DNA from: Zerene cesonia
Taxonomy: Eukaryota > Arthropoda > Insecta > Lepidoptera > Pieridae
DNA: 64,000 bases
Direction of reading: 5' to 3'
Assembly (NCBI RefSeq): GCF_012273895.1
Contig: NC_052121.1
Span: forward strand, 2,914,001 to 2,978,000
The notes beneath the pieces were generated by a model. That model was given only the letters and a program-made list of their open reading frames with translations. It was not told the DNA's origin and did no database searches. Position numbers and translations under genes: made by a program. This document shows, piece by piece, positions 1-14,070 of the stretch (the first letter of the stretch is position 1; each line of letters starts with the position of its first letter).

Positions 1-2384
1 TTCTGTAATCCCCGGTATTTTATAGCGCAGTGGTTGAGTAGAGTGTTATTTATTTAAATTTTGATTGCTTTGTGATCTGAACCTATATTTATTTTGTTAT
101 TGACGTCTGTCATAAACGCCAACGCTTTAGATTACGTAAATAAAGAAAAAAAAGAATCGTGAAAACATCGGCCCCATGGACGTAGTAATAATGGTCGGCC
201 CTGTTGGTTAACGCAAATATGATTTGACAAGGCTTTCCGTTGCTTTTCTGTTTATTTGAACTATTAATTTTCCATTAACAATGAATATCAAAATATTTGG
301 AGTATTATGAATTTCAGACATGGGGGGACATAGCTCATCAGGGAGCTTATTAATAGGAAGAAATTGATCGAAATCCAAAAACTTCAGTTAAAACTTTTGT
401 TTTCTTCTCCTGTATGTTTGTATATAAACGACCACAGACTCGATTTTGACGGAAATATTTCATTAAAATTTTGTACACTCATTTTATAATTTCACGAGTT
501 TATCTCATTATCCTGATTAGGATCGCCAGGATTAAATAATTTCCTACGCACTTACACTCTGTATTAGAGCAAGTCAGACAGTTTAAATGATATCATTAAA
601 GCTTGTTTTAAGTTTTCTAAGCTATGTTTATTATTTAACGATTAGGTACATAATAATATGTTATGTATGTAATCTAGCATTGCTGTACTGACATTATGTG
701 TTAACTTAATAAATACGGCCATATAAATTAAACGTTTTACATGCAATTAACATTTACATTTTCAACATGTGTATGCAATAGAATAAGAAGTTGCGGTATT
801 ATAACTCAATTATTGATGCAAACCAACCAAGAACCAAATGTTGTGCCGCTGCGCCATCAGGCCCGTTTCCTTTTCCTCACCCGTCCTAGTCCATTCCTTC
901 TTTCCAGTCGTTAATCCTTTTCTTTTCCCTTACCCCATAAAAGCGGGCAGCGCATTCACAGAGGTACTACCTTTGCGAATGTTTATGGGCGGTGGAGATC
1001 GCTTACCATCAGGCGAACCATCAGCTCAGCTGCCCGCTATGACATAAAAAAAAAAAAATCTATTGCGTGAAAATGTGTGGGTTCGATTCTTTGATCTAAT
1101 CGCAGTCGCAGTTTTATAGAAGCTTTCTTGTTATATAATACTTTGTCTCTTAGTCCTTTGTAATAAAACAACATTAGACTAGTTCCGACTCAATATTGAA
1201 TACGTAACCACAGGCCCAGCAACAAAAACAAATAAATAAAACGTCATAATATTTACATGTTGATTTAACATTAGATACTCTCCATGGACTTACTAGTACA
1301 TTTTTGTACATCTGAACTGAGATTCCAGATATATATTTTTGGGCCAGGAGGTAAGAAACGTTTAGCAACATTACGTTTTTACGTTAGATTTACGATATAC
1401 TTTGATTTATTCCATAAATTCTTTTTAATATAAATCAAAATAAGCTCCTGTGATTATATCTGTTTTGTCTGTATTTAGATATATTTTGTCTTCAAAACTG
1501 TAATATTTGGCAGAAATATGATACTTTTTATGAAAGATTTGCTTGATGTGACAATAAGTATTTAGCCATAATTATTATTTTTTCAGAAGTGTAAAAATTA
1601 CCTACATCTATTATGATGTATAAATTATTTTAGTCTATATGATTGGGGACAGTTTTACTCGCATCGGTAGTTATTTTTAGCTACTACAAATGCGAAATGA
1701 CGGATGTGTTATCTAATGATTGAGACAATCAGGACGAAATATAGAGAAAAATGTGAAAAAGTAATCGTATAAAAACAGAAGTATGTAATTTAAATTCTTT
1801 CTATAAATGACTAATCCATACATCACATTTTATGGGAATATTATAAAATTGTTTCTTATTTTTAAGTTTCTTTTGCAGCGTTTTATTTATTTCTTTGTCA
1901 ATTATTTAAATGAATATAATTTAAAAGTATTTGTAGAAGACTGTCTAAAGAAAATTATTGATCATCTCAATTTTACTAGATCCCTACTTTATATAAAAAT
2001 AATTTTATGTAATTATTGCCGGGCTTTGGGAATATTGATTATCGGTCCTGCTTTGGATTACTTATTATATATGCATCTTCGCGTATCAATTCATATCTTC
2101 AACTGTCAAATAGCCTCTATGTAAAAATATCTATTTCTAAACGTGACATTGAATGAAAGAAGGACAATCAGACGAAGAAATTATGTCTCTTTTATAATTT
2201 AAATTTAGAAGGATTGCTTGTGAAAATAACACATTCAGATGTATCGTTTGACATTACATAATAATAATAAGCTAGTTTTCAATAAGCATATTCTGATAAT
2301 TCAACTTTGCTTGAAAGTTATGTGCGTAGGTTATTATTCTACGTACAACCTCGGTTATCGATAACTATTGCTTAAAAGTTCCAT
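1..2384. other. Non-coding AT-rich DNA
   Basis: Apart from the family-A repeat at 859-1058, I see no supported gene. The ORFs at 1174-1371 and 1807-2124 are AT-driven and show no homology I recognise. Confidence 0.6.
859..1058 (-). repeat. SINE-like repeat family A, copy 1
   Basis: A reverse-oriented copy: GGCCCGTTTCC...TCACCC at one end, then GCGGGCAG, the GATCGCTTACCATCAGGCGAACC core and an A-tract ending at 1058. Its sequence is shared with 23551-23735 and 27040-27236. The short ORF inside (838-1047) is a by-product. Confidence 0.8.
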
Positions 2385-2654
2385 TTAAACATTTGATGGT
2401 ATCTTTAAAAACAATTTATTATCATCTATGCGGTCTAAATTTTGTTTAGAGGGCTTCTTTATTTTGGCCAATTTCAATAAGCCCACAATCTCAAATCCAG
2501 TGTCACTTTTCTCAGAAACAAATTCTACACAACACTTCAAGGAAAGCTGATTAATTTCAGATATAATCCTCAAGTATTGCACAACAAAATCCGTTGAATT
2601 ATCCATGTCCATGTATAGGGGGCAGCACTGAACAGTCACATATCCACAATTCAC
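2385..2654 (-). CDS. Small hypothetical ORF, 89 codons
   Basis: An open frame just downstream of a promoter-like block, reading ...DNSTDFVVQYLRIISEINQ... to ...LFLKIPSNV. A second ATG pair at MDMDN may be the better start. The mixed charged and hydrophobic composition looks more like protein than most chance ORFs nearby. I recognise no domain, signal peptide or membrane helix. It could also be a transposon-derived fragment. Confidence 0.3.
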   Translation of the reverse strand: MNCGYVTVQCCPLYMDMDNSTDFVVQYLRIISEINQLSLKCCVEFVSEKSDTGFEIVGLLKLAKIKKPSKQNLDRIDDNKLFLKIPSNV

Positions 2655-2789
2655 AGTCCGCGGCTGGAAACACGTTCACTTATTCAAACAAACTTACCGT
2701 ATCACTTATCACTTGGTCCCAATCACTGGTTTAGAAACTAATATACATTAATTTATTAGTATTATTGGTCGAACTGTCGGGTGAGGTTA

Positions 2790-2930
2790 GCGCGCCCCAT
2801 GAGGAGAGCGTCTGAACAGCGGCGTACCGGGCGTGGGAGCAAAAATACGCTCTCTTTTATAATCTTCGTTCGGGGTTACGGGCTGGTTGCCAGCGGCGAC
2901 ATCACAACCATCTAGTCAAATTATCACAAT
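2790..2930 (-). promoter_or_regulatory. Candidate core promoter and 5' UTR, minus strand
   Basis: A GC-richer block in AT-rich surroundings. On the minus strand TATAAAAG lies at 2861-2854 and a TTCAGA initiator-like site at 2816-2811. The spacing (about 47 nt) is longer than usual, so the true start may lie nearer 2830. Downstream on the same strand come a strong-looking GTAAGT (2697) and the small ORF at 2385-2654. This could drive that ORF or be the first exon of a gene extending past the left edge. Confidence 0.3.
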
Positions 2931-4407
2931 CTCACAACACGCAATGCGCCGTCACTAAACCACAAAGTTATGCACAAAATACAACCAAAATCACTTTACC
3001 TAACTTTGCTGTTATCTTTTAACTATAGATTAAAGTTGCAATTTTTTAAACAAAACGATTAATTGTCTTCAAGCAAAGCTTTATCTGTTTGTAGTCAATT
3101 GCTACGTCTCGCACTGCAATCGAGGTACTACGATGAAGAAATAATTTATGAATTATAAGTCACAGATAAAATTGAAATTAAAAATCAGCTTAATTATTTA
3201 AATATAATTGAGTCTTTTAACATGTGTGTTAAGGGTTCATTTAATACGGTTACTGCAACTTACTCACTGTAAATAGACGTATTAATATTATGAAATGCGT
3301 CAATTCGGTTTTATTTCGATTACCATCCCTTGATAATAATAATTTGTGTTATGATAAGCATTAATGAATTCGATTAAAGTAAAGTGAATTATTAACATAG
3401 ATTCTAGACTGCCAATTCGGATTCTGAACTTGCAACAACGCAACTACACAAAATTATAGCTACCCTCACAGGGCATAGTCTAAAGAGTAGCTCGGGTAGC
3501 ACAGTCCCTTCAACACGCATCTCTGTAACTTAGGGATCACTGACGAAATGGCAGCCAATGTAATCATGGAATGCACGGCGGTTGGGGAGTATAAGGTAAG
3601 GCTCTTGTATTCTCCTAGGTCCTCTTTGAGGTTTTCGGACGCCCTCATAGCTAGTTTCACGGAGGAGCTGGAATGGTTTCCAAGCTTATCTTTTCAAGCA
3701 AAATAGACGCTTGACGTGGAGTTGCGGAAAACATGCCCTTATTATCAAGGGGAATTATTGTTGAATTAGCGAATTATTCTCTATTTTTCTTCGTTTTAGA
3801 AGTCTCAATATCTAATTATTTATTAATTTACAAAGTAAATTTTTGTTACAATTGTTGGTTTATATATGAAATATTTAAAAGCACACATAGTGAATAAAAA
3901 TTAAAAGTGCAAAGGAGTAGACAAGAAGCATGCTACGAAGTGCTACGAATCATAGCAGGGTCAAAACCCTTGAATTAATTGTATTCTATTTCCCTGAGTG
4001 AGTCATTTACGATGACATTAACACATTGAGTATAATGATAGAAATAAATGACAATACAGAATAACCCTTGGTTTGTAAAAAAAAAAGAAAAGTCTATTAT
4101 GTTTATCCATCCGAGTCCACTCAGTGAGTTCAAGAGCATTTTTCTAAAACTTCGTTCATTTCATATCAAAGATATAAATCATAATATATATGATATTTTT
4201 TTTCTAACCATAGCACGGAAGCGGAGACCATAAGACAACTATTTAAGGAGGTAAATAGTTAATATAAATTCGATTAATACATGTAAGCTTTTTATTCGTG
4301 TTAAACAGGCGATGAAATATTGTAGTTAGTCTCAGTCAGTGCCAATATAAGTAACTAAAAAGATAACTAATATATTTAAACTAGGAATGCTGGTATATAA
4401 TAGATAT

Positions 4408-4535
4408 GTAACTAGCGGTTCACCCCGGCTTCGCCTGTGATAGCACTTAGGGATCACCAACACCAATGGTGAAGGAATGTTTGGTATCAGTCCAGTAGTT
4501 AGAATTAGCAAGTTCAAACAAACAATTAAAGACAC
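4408..4535 (+). repeat. Retroelement 3'-end remnant (CTAGCGGTTC type)
   Basis: AACTAGCGGTTCACCCCGGC, then ATGGTGAAGGAATGTTTGG and CAGTCCAGTAGTTAGAA, then a short CAAACAAA stretch. This layout is that of RTE-like non-LTR 3' ends in moths and butterflies. It matches 24241-24420 and 62690-62850 in order and wording. Confidence 0.6.
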
Positions 4536-6137
4536 TCTTTAGCTTATAGATTTGAGAGGGAAAATCTTTGAAAGATACTCTAGCTTCGGGAAAAGTAGAA
4601 CATGTGGGATTTCTACCCACTAAAACCTCCTCGGTGACCAAACTGAAAACATAATAGCAGGGATCCCGGGATTTCCAAAGGAACGCACCAGGGTACAGTG
4701 CTGCCTAGTGGCTTCCTGTAACACAACCTGTGTTTTCGAATTTAATTGTCGGAAGTCCGATGTAACCCACTGCTATTTTCTTAAGGGAGAGTACCCTTAA
4801 GAATCTATTATTATTTACTTAATTAAATTGGACGCTGCGCTCGCTAATTTTCAACAGAGTTGATGTTGATTATTTCTTTTTTCTTTAACAATATGGATGC
4901 TACATACCTCCAAGATACTAAATTAAATACAGTGGGTTATATTATTAGATTATAAAAAGTCAATGAAATTTCAGTATCAGATATATTTATTTTTAATGTA
5001 AAACCGTAAGTAAACATTATCACAGATGACTAGTCTCCAGTCAACTGGATGTATTTTTTTTATATATTTCTTTTTTAAGGTATTTCATTCCTCTTTTCCT
5101 GTCCATAATTTTTCCGTATCATGGAAGTGTTACTAACATTAGCATAACAAATGTTATAGAGATTCCCATAATAATTTGTACTTTTCAATTGAAATATATT
5201 TCTCGCTCTACTCATAAAATGAATTCATTTCAGCAAACTTTTGAAGAATATTTTTGATGAATGATACATGTTAACCTCATATTGAAACTACTAAAGTCTT
5301 TTTTCGTCAAAGATAAAAGGGCGTCGTAAAATTCCAATACGATTTATGTAGGTTCTGCTATTCATACCTATTATTAGATCTGGACTTAATAGTTACTATT
5401 TTCATATTTTCTACCGCTGACCTATCGGTGAAATTAAATGGATAGTGTTTTTTTGCAATACAAAAAGCAGTTAAATATTAAAAATACTTTGCAATAATAT
5501 TTTATTTTTAAAATGAAGTTGTTAATTCATAATCTATACATTATGTCGTAAGCATTCTCAGCTGAAGTCGTAAAAATATTCAACGTAATTTGGCAACACA
5601 TTTTTACGTATTACGTAGCATTAGTGCATTGACACCTATAACCTTGATTTTATTAGAATTTAAAGCTTCATAGGTTTCAGTATGACTGGATTTGTGTTAT
5701 TAAATTGCTTTCAAACGGCAAAAATGTATTGTGTGTGTAAAATATATTAAAGAAGCGGATAAACCAACTTTATATTTTGTTTGAATAGAACGTGAATGCA
5801 ATATAGGGTTTGGTAAATATTTCACATTTTCTGTATTCTGTATCTGTATTTAATAACGAAAAATATTGATAGAAATGGATATCTCATAAAAACTTTACTT
5901 GAAAAAAAAAACAACGTTCACAAAGCGGTAATCTTTTGCTTAAAAGTTTTACGATCCAGATTCCATAATTTTTATTCTGTATTTATTATTTATTTATTTA
6001 AAAATTAAGAACTTTGACTACCTAGTCATAACTCGTAAGCGACGTTATAGGGTAGTAGGTATATATTAAATAGATATTTTTGATATAATCAATATCATGT
6101 AGCAATATACAGAAGGACATGCTCAGATACATGCCAG

Positions 6138-6272
6138 CTACAGAATGTATTTGAAGTCATAGCCACGATATGAGCGTAGGTTAGCTGGCAAGGCCCGATC
6201 AAGTCTCTTGTTGGCATCGTTTTGGGCGTTCTGTCTGAAAATTGCGTTCCTGAATTGCACACGACATGTCTG
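6138..6272 (-). CDS. Possible isolated terminal exon, 44 codons
   Basis: An open minus-strand stretch of near 50% GC in an AT-rich region. It reads FRNAIFRQNAQNDANKRL and then LRSYRGYDFKYIL before a TAG at 6140-6138. Acceptor-like CAGs lie upstream but with poor pyrimidine tracts. A second minus frame is also open across most of it, which weakens the case. No family recognised. Confidence 0.2.
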   Translation of the reverse strand, partial: QTCRVQFRNAIFRQNAQNDANKRLDRALPANLRSYRGYDFKYIL

Positions 6273-9200
6273 TCATGAATCTATTAATCTTGCCGGCAAC
6301 AAGGGAAAAATATTGAAAATCATATTTCTAATGAAGTATTTCAAAAATCAGTCATGTTCTTGCCGTTATTCCGCCGAAGAAACCTGAATATTCACAAATT
6401 AATGAAGCGTTCATTAATTCCGATAATCTTTAACTTTCTGAAATTAAACATATTTATGGTCTCTTCGTATTGAAAAACTATAATAGATAAATTTTTAAAA
6501 CGCAAATCCTATGTAGTATGTAATTTACAGCTGTTGTCTGTTGTCTTGTAGCAGATTAATTGTCGTACGACCTCGCGATGTGCATTGGCTTATTTTCACT
6601 ATTAGATAAGTTTTAATAATCATGATTTAAAATAATGTTTCACTAAGTTTATAGAGTCTGGAAACATTTTAGTAAAGTATATTGAGCACGTCCACAGACT
6701 CATATACTTCCGATTGTTTTAAACAGATAATAACTTCCTCGTAATAAATATCGTTATTAAAAACAAATAGCGACAGAATATTTATATAATAATTACTTAC
6801 GGGAACACAGTGCTTATTTTTATAGATCATAAACAGGTTGTAATCGATATCCGCTAGACGAGGGTTTGGAGGTCGTTTTAATTATTCAGCCATTTTATGA
6901 CGGTTTAATATTAATATGTACGAGTATATTAATTTTCAGTTTTATATATATTACATTTTATTTACTGTAATGCCTTTTCACAAGTTATATATTATTCTTA
7001 AGATACGGAGCACAAATGACAGATGGGTTCGTTTCATATAATTGAGAGATAAATATTGTTAAAGTTGTACAAATTAAAGGTTTTGTATTATATTGGTTAT
7101 AGAAAATGAATTGTGAGGCACAATGTCTGAGAATGAGAACCAATTTCATGTCACATTATTATTTTTGGGAAGAAGACTGGTAAAACATAATTATTTTACT
7201 TGATTGATTTCAGTAAGAGAGTGGCTAATGATCAATTGTTCAGTCTTTCAGTTCAGTTCAGTGGTTAAAGTCTCCTATACATATATTTAAGATGTATATA
7301 TTTAAGGTCTATATGTATTCTTATTTTTCATTTATTAGACGTGATAGTGTGATTAAGAAGTTTATAGAGACGTCCTGTCTATCTTTATCCCATATTAGAA
7401 TTAGTATTGCTTTAAGATGAAAAGGTAATTCTTGAGAAAAGAAACATTGTTGTCGAGACAGAAGAAAGATCCATAGTTGTTGTACTTGTGTTCTGAAAAA
7501 CTTAATTTTTTTACTGTTCTATGACAAAATTAGCCTGATTATGTTTCTTTGAAACTATATTGATCTCATTTACGTGGGTGGAATTTGTGTTTCTGTTCAC
7601 TGTCTATTATTATGTGATTGATTATAACATAGTAAATACAAAGGTATATAAAACTCTAGTAATGGGAAAGGTCTCAATTAAATGAAAACACATGCATACT
7701 CGATTGACGTGCTGCATTTATTCTTGCTTGCGTGGCGCTACTTGGCTTGGCTTGGCAAATTATACAACTTGAAATCATGGTTTTTCAAAGGTATGCTGAA
7801 AACAGTTGTAAATAATATTCTGCTTTTATCGTTACTTGTACTACGGTCGGCAGGTGAATCCTGGAAGCGTGCCAAGTAGTCCGGCCCACGCATTTCGTCC
7901 GCCTACTATCTACATATCCCGCTTCTGTAACCTACGACTTATTGCGATGGACATTAAGTTCACATTTAATTTTATTAGCTAATAGATAGAAATTGATGTC
8001 CATATCTTTGGGCCCATCTGCCTTGAGCTGTGTATTTTTAAATTTACGCTTTACTATGTCGCAATCGTGTTTCATCAGGTATGTAGGTTTCGAATTATAT
8101 AATTGTATAATAGCTAATAATATGCAGAGTCGAAAGAAAATGACGATGATTTTGATTTATATACTTTGTTGGTAGTGTCGTGTTGTCTAGAGCCGGCGGG
8201 TGACGGAGCGTGCGACATGAGTTTCAATTTGAAACTTTTATTTGTGGTATCTGTTTGATGTGCCAAGTCTAACTATTTATTATGTCGGAATTTTCTTTTA
8301 ATTTGTGGTACTAAAAAGAAAGCACTGTAATTTAAAACGAAGCTTTATGAATAAAAATGATATTACATAGTTATAAATATCTATTAATATCCGCCCCCGT
8401 CATATTTTATATTCAATGTCGTATACTTAATATTCTAAATTATCATGTAGATGATAAACAATCAAAAATAGCTTTAAACAACAATTAAACCTGTTTATGA
8501 GTTTTTCCGGTTTCTTCCGAGATTCCTATACAAATAACGAAAATTCCAATGTATGAAAAGATTTTTAATTCGTTAGGCACCTTCTTTGATGCTGCAACAA
8601 GACTTGATTGATACTAATATTTGAACGATACTAGTCGATATACCGGAACTATTTATTCTTTTTTTATTCGGAACTATTTTAAAAACGTAAGCAAAGCTGA
8701 GATTTACAGCTGAGCGTGCAATTAATAGTTTCCCTGTGAAAAATAAATCATTTTTGAATCATAAACAGACGGTTAATAATAACCGCTGTTCAACTCAATA
8801 GTTGTAGAGAAACAGGTATTTGTAGGTATATAATTTTGTATTCATGAATATTGCTTTTGAAAGATACTTACGTATATTGCAATGAGTTTTGATCTACGGT
8901 TAGTATTTTACCTTTTGTTTTGCCGTGTAGATATTTCAGTTGGCCTTCGCTTTGGCCTGATTATACATTCCGGTTTCAGTGTGGTTAATAAAACATAGTG
9001 CTTGTCGACATATAAACTGCGTCAAACCGAAATAAAATGATAGTAATACTTTTATTTATAAATCATGCGTTTGTTATTTGTATAAAGCTTCCGTGTACAA
9101 GCGGTCTTGAGACTTATGACGCGGAAACGTTAAATTTTTATTATAGTTCCTAATCATTATCTAAATATTAAGGGCTACACAAAGTTGAAATTGCACAGTT

Positions 9201-12200
9201 CTCCAATTAGTAAACTTCTTAGAGTAAATAGTAGACAGAGAATGAGGAAAGGTTAAATCTCCATAAATTCTGTTTCGCCTTGTCTAAGATTAAGAGGGCA
9301 AATCAAACGGTCGTAAATTTTCGCTGGACCAAGAATAGATTCACGGCAGCGTATGAGTGTTGTTATAATAGAATACTTTACAGCCGCGTAAAACAATAAT
9401 TAATTTGAAAAGAAGTGTGTTGGCAATATTCCATACAAAAGTGCCACGTATGTCAGGGCGCGGAATGCATTTTTTAAAGTAACGCAGCGTCAGGGTTGTT
9501 AGAAAGTGAGTGATGAAATAAAGCAGGCCCACGCGTACGAAATGCAATAGTCATGGCACTGCAATGTTCATAAGCGTGGTAAAAAAGTACAAGCAGCAAC
9601 TCTATACACATTGTGTGCTATGCAATGCGTCATGTAAATCTATCATGTACTTACAATGTAGAAGATGAAAAAGTAACAATACTATAACTAAAATCTTGTG
9701 AAATATTACTAGTTTTAACGAAAAGGTGGAATTAATGGATATTTATCACTCGATCAGTTAGAATAGCGAAGTGAATCCTGATAAGAGTCTTTCAAGGACC
9801 GGGTCTGTAAACATCTTATGAAAAATAAACAAAGTAAAGCTTTGAAGTAATAAATAATTAGTTCTACAGTTTTCTTACGATCAAAGTCAAATGTTTTGTC
9901 ATCTCTTTGTTCTCAGAGTCATTAGCGATAGGAGCAGGTGTAACCCAGTTCATTACTAGGGATTTGAGCAACTGTTGAAGAATGTAGGCTGTCGATATAA
10001 GAGCCAAAACATTCTTTCAATCGATTAATATTCCGACAAATATTACTATTATATTGCTTTTAAATGTTCATGAATAATAACTTATGTATAAATTGCATCA
10101 TAACTATAGCTCGTATTTTTGAAGAAATCATGTATTTAAAAAAAATCGATGTTCAAATATTTATTTAAACACATAGTAATTTTGGAATACGGTTTTATTC
10201 ACGCAATAGGCACGCGGTGATCCGTCAATATGGGTAATATCAATCTTTGAATACAGCGAAAATAAACCTTGGTGTGAATGACGGTATTATTTTAATTTAT
10301 TTAAACATCAATGCGCCAGTAAATCATAGGTACTGATCATAAACTAATATTCAGGTTTTATTATGTAGTTCAAGATTTCCGTATATCGTGCATCCGTGCT
10401 TGTTAAAATTCCATAATTCATATGAGCGAACAGTTTCTTTAATCTTAATAATAAATCTAGGAAGGATTTAATGGGTTAAACTTTTGGTCATTTTAAAAAC
10501 AATTTTATTTATTTCTAAGAATTCAACAAGATAATTGATAATTGCACCTTAATGTGTTCGTACGTAACTTTTTAATATTAACCGAGAAAATAATATGTAG
10601 ACACCTATATTAAACTGCGTGCAGAAGTTGATACGAAGCACGTGTTGAGAGATAAGTTTACGAATTCTTGGCTGCTTATCTGTCTACAATAGCGAACGGT
10701 TGTAGGGCTGAATTGCATTTATAGAGTTTTTTTCACAGTGATAGTTTTTATTCTTATAACATTTATTTGAATTAAACATTCGATTACAACAGTGAAGAAT
10801 ATGTTGGCCTATCATATTTATTACATTATCCTAGTTCAATTTTATACTTTTTTATGCAGTGGCCAATTCCCGCGTCGAATCGAATTATCTTTAGTTAGTT
10901 TAGAGTCGTCAAAATATTCAGCAATTTCAATTATATTCACTTACTATCTCAATTTTTAAAGTTCAGCGATAGTTTTCTCTAATTTTCTCTCTCTCATCTC
11001 TGTAATAGGAGACAATTCCTCACTAAAACATTAGAAAAGAAAATTTATTTCAAACACTATTGATTTATATTCTGGGGTTTGTTTATAGTACAGCAGTAAA
11101 TCCCGGATATGAGCCCTATGTGATACCAAAATATCATAATAGTATACATGTAGCATTATCTACATTTACCTTGGCTACAAAATTAGATAGATTTACACGT
11201 GATAGCGTACACAAGAGTACGGCGTTATATGTATGGATAAAAATTATTATTTTAGCCTGTTGTCTTTAACCCTGCAGATGCAACAACTACAACAACAGCA
11301 AATCTTATGGTTTTTGTTGTTTTTTTTTAGGGGTAATCTTGTTGATTTTTTTTTTCGCTTTATGTACTGTAGCGTAAGTTGTTTTGTTATTCCTTTCCTT
11401 TGCATCCACTTTTATTTACGATAGTTGAATATTTTATAAAATTCATAACAATTTAAAAGGTCGTTATAATTAACGACTATTGGTTAACATTTTATGTTAA
11501 TTTCATAGTTCGCTTGCCGCTACTCGCTTCTATGATTAGTATTTTATTGCCAACGGATACAACTCATAAAAAGCTAAGATGTTCAATGCATTATCATCGT
11601 ATTTATATTTTGTAGTTAATTTTATTCATTGACATATTTTATAATTTAATAATTGTTTTAGGTTACCGTGATAACAACACATAGCTAGATATCGTTAATT
11701 ATGGGCATAATTTACGATAAACAAGATGCAATATTACTATAAAAAACATATCAATACATAATGGCTGTTTTACTCAATACTGGTATAGTGCTATACAATG
11801 GATCAAGCTCTACTACTACAAAGTTATGCTTGATTAAATGTAACATGTTGATTAGTCACGTCAATCCACACCAGCAGAATCAAATAGTATTTCATAAATG
11901 TTTAATTTTAACACGTTAGCCTGGTAGCCATGCTGCGCTCACATTATCTACTCCAATTTCATCAACATCTGCATTAGCTCATATTGTAGACGTGATAGTT
12001 CATGTAATAGGTATGTAGATATCTGGCAGCTCGCATCAAGGTCCCAGGTGACCGCCACAATACTATAAATACTTCATGCACACTCAATGGACGATTTATT
12101 GGCTACAATACTACAGCTAAATGAATATTTTAATTTTGAGACGTGCTATCAACACTTGCCATGAATGCTTTCTCTTTAATCCCTCTATGTGATTAATTAT

Positions 12201-13760
12201 TGTCTTTGGCAGATTAGGAGTAAGACAATGATTAAACCTTAATAAAGTCTCTTTGAGTTACTTAACATAAACATTCACTATGTAGGTCAAAATTCCTTAC
12301 TTTCCGATCGCGAATAAAAAATAATAACTTGCGTCGTTAGTGTGCCATTTGCAATGCATTCCCTAAATATACAGTGTGTGATAAAGCATGTGCCAGTGAA
12401 ACACAAAAAGCTACATGGCCTCCATCATGCCTGTCAGTCGATGATGATTGATGCCATTGTGGCGCACCTACTGCGAGCGGTGCAGGCATGATTCATTGTC
12501 ACTTTTAACTGCTGGTGATATACTATGTAACAGCCGGCTACTTACTGTAATACTTGTCAAATAAGCGTCATATAAAAATCAACTATTGAATTTTTATAAA
12601 CAATGAAGATATGAATCATGACTGCTAGGGCCTAAAAACTAGAACATAGTAGGTAACTTGCCATTCAATCGGCATAATTTTTAATAACTGCCTTTCACGG
12701 GGTTTTTTATTTAATAACGCTTTGACGTTTTGTTAAACAAAATTTATCTTCTTTGAAATAAAGAATAAAGTGAGATGTTCCCATACCGCATCCTATGAAA
12801 AGAGGAGTTAATTTTTTAAATATACATAGATATGTTATTTTCTTTATGCATTTAGTATATGCATTAAATTACTTAAGATAGTTAATATATTCACGCTCAA
12901 TAGCGTGTTATTATAATCACTATGCACTCTTCAGAATGATAGCTAATTTCCATAAGCTTTTACACCCAACTTTAAACCTGTAAAAGCAAGCGTATTTCTA
13001 GTGATGTCAAAGAATTTTAAAATATGATCTTCCAGTGCCAAAGCCCTTAAGCCACTAATAGACGTTTACTTCCCAGTTGACAGTGGTGTGCTGAAAATAA
13101 AACAATGTAAGCTTTCAGGAATAGCCGTGATCGCAAATAGACCATGCGCTGTGACGCGTCCTTGGCGGGAGCTGCGTTACCGGCCGAAATATTATGTCAT
13201 TAGCGGCTATCAAGAGTTGCTGGCAACCGCTTTTAGCTCTTTTCGTGCACCATAAATAGAATTTCGTTTAGATGGTATAATGTGCTTCTGTTGATAGCAT
13301 TAAACGTCATTGTCATTAAAGTCACTATAGGATCACCTTGATCACCCATCAAAAATAATATTTTTTTCATCCAAATTACGATGGAATGATTTCACATGTG
13401 GAATAATCATCATCACACGCAGATACCTTCTTTTTAAAAAGATTTACGTAGAAATGAAGGTGTCTATTAACTACATTCCAAATTTTAATGTTCATTGTTT
13501 GGCAAGCGTTGCGAAAGACATCAAATTCTAGATGCCCATTATGCATTAAATTGACGGTTTTAACTTTTGTACATTTAACAATTAACCGTAAATATAAATA
13601 CCTGTGATCTTACATCTAATTCTATTGGCTATGACATATGAAATACATATATAATATATATTGCATATGTCTAAGTACTGCGACATAAATTATTAAAGTT
13701 ATTAGAATTTTCAGTTATATTAGAATCAATTAGTTAAAATACAGAGTTTCGTTGAGTGTG

Positions 13761-14070
13761 TTTTTTTATAATGGCAAGCAACTGAGCTGGTGGTTCACCT
13801 TATGCTAAGGCTGATGCCTTAGCCTATATAATAATAGATGGTGATCCATCACCGCTGAACATTTGTAAAAGTAGGGTCTCTGCAAACGCGTTGGAAAACG
13901 AATAACTTAATGATTGAATACGGAACAAAGGAATGGACTGGGGATGGGAATGGATGAGAAAAAGGAAATTGGCCTTCAGCTCCCTCACTTATAGCACGAA
14001 ACTCGGTAGCATGCTAGTGTTTCACGTCGAATTCGTGCCGAAACCTGCTCAGCGCCCCTGTCCGATGATG
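13761..14070 (+). repeat. SINE-like repeat family A, copy 2 (diverged)
   Basis: T-run, then GGCAAGCAACTGAGCTGGTGG and a GATGGTGATCCATCACCGC version of the core, GGGATGGGAATGGATGAGAAAAAGG, and the CGAATTCGTGCCGAAACC 3' part. It is longer but more diverged than the copies near PNLDC1. Confidence 0.75.

Larger units (their letters stand above)
2931..13760. other. Mostly non-coding, repeat remnants
   Basis: Holds the 4408 retroelement remnant and the possible exon at 6138. The block at about 3466-3700 is less AT-rich with a 64-codon minus ORF that may be transposon-derived. 9340-9550 also looks like a decayed mobile element. No supported gene. Confidence 0.5.

Noticed and set aside
1074..1110. 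GGTTCGATTCT, a tRNA T-loop-like string
   Set aside because: No matching acceptor, D or anticodon arms could be folded around it.
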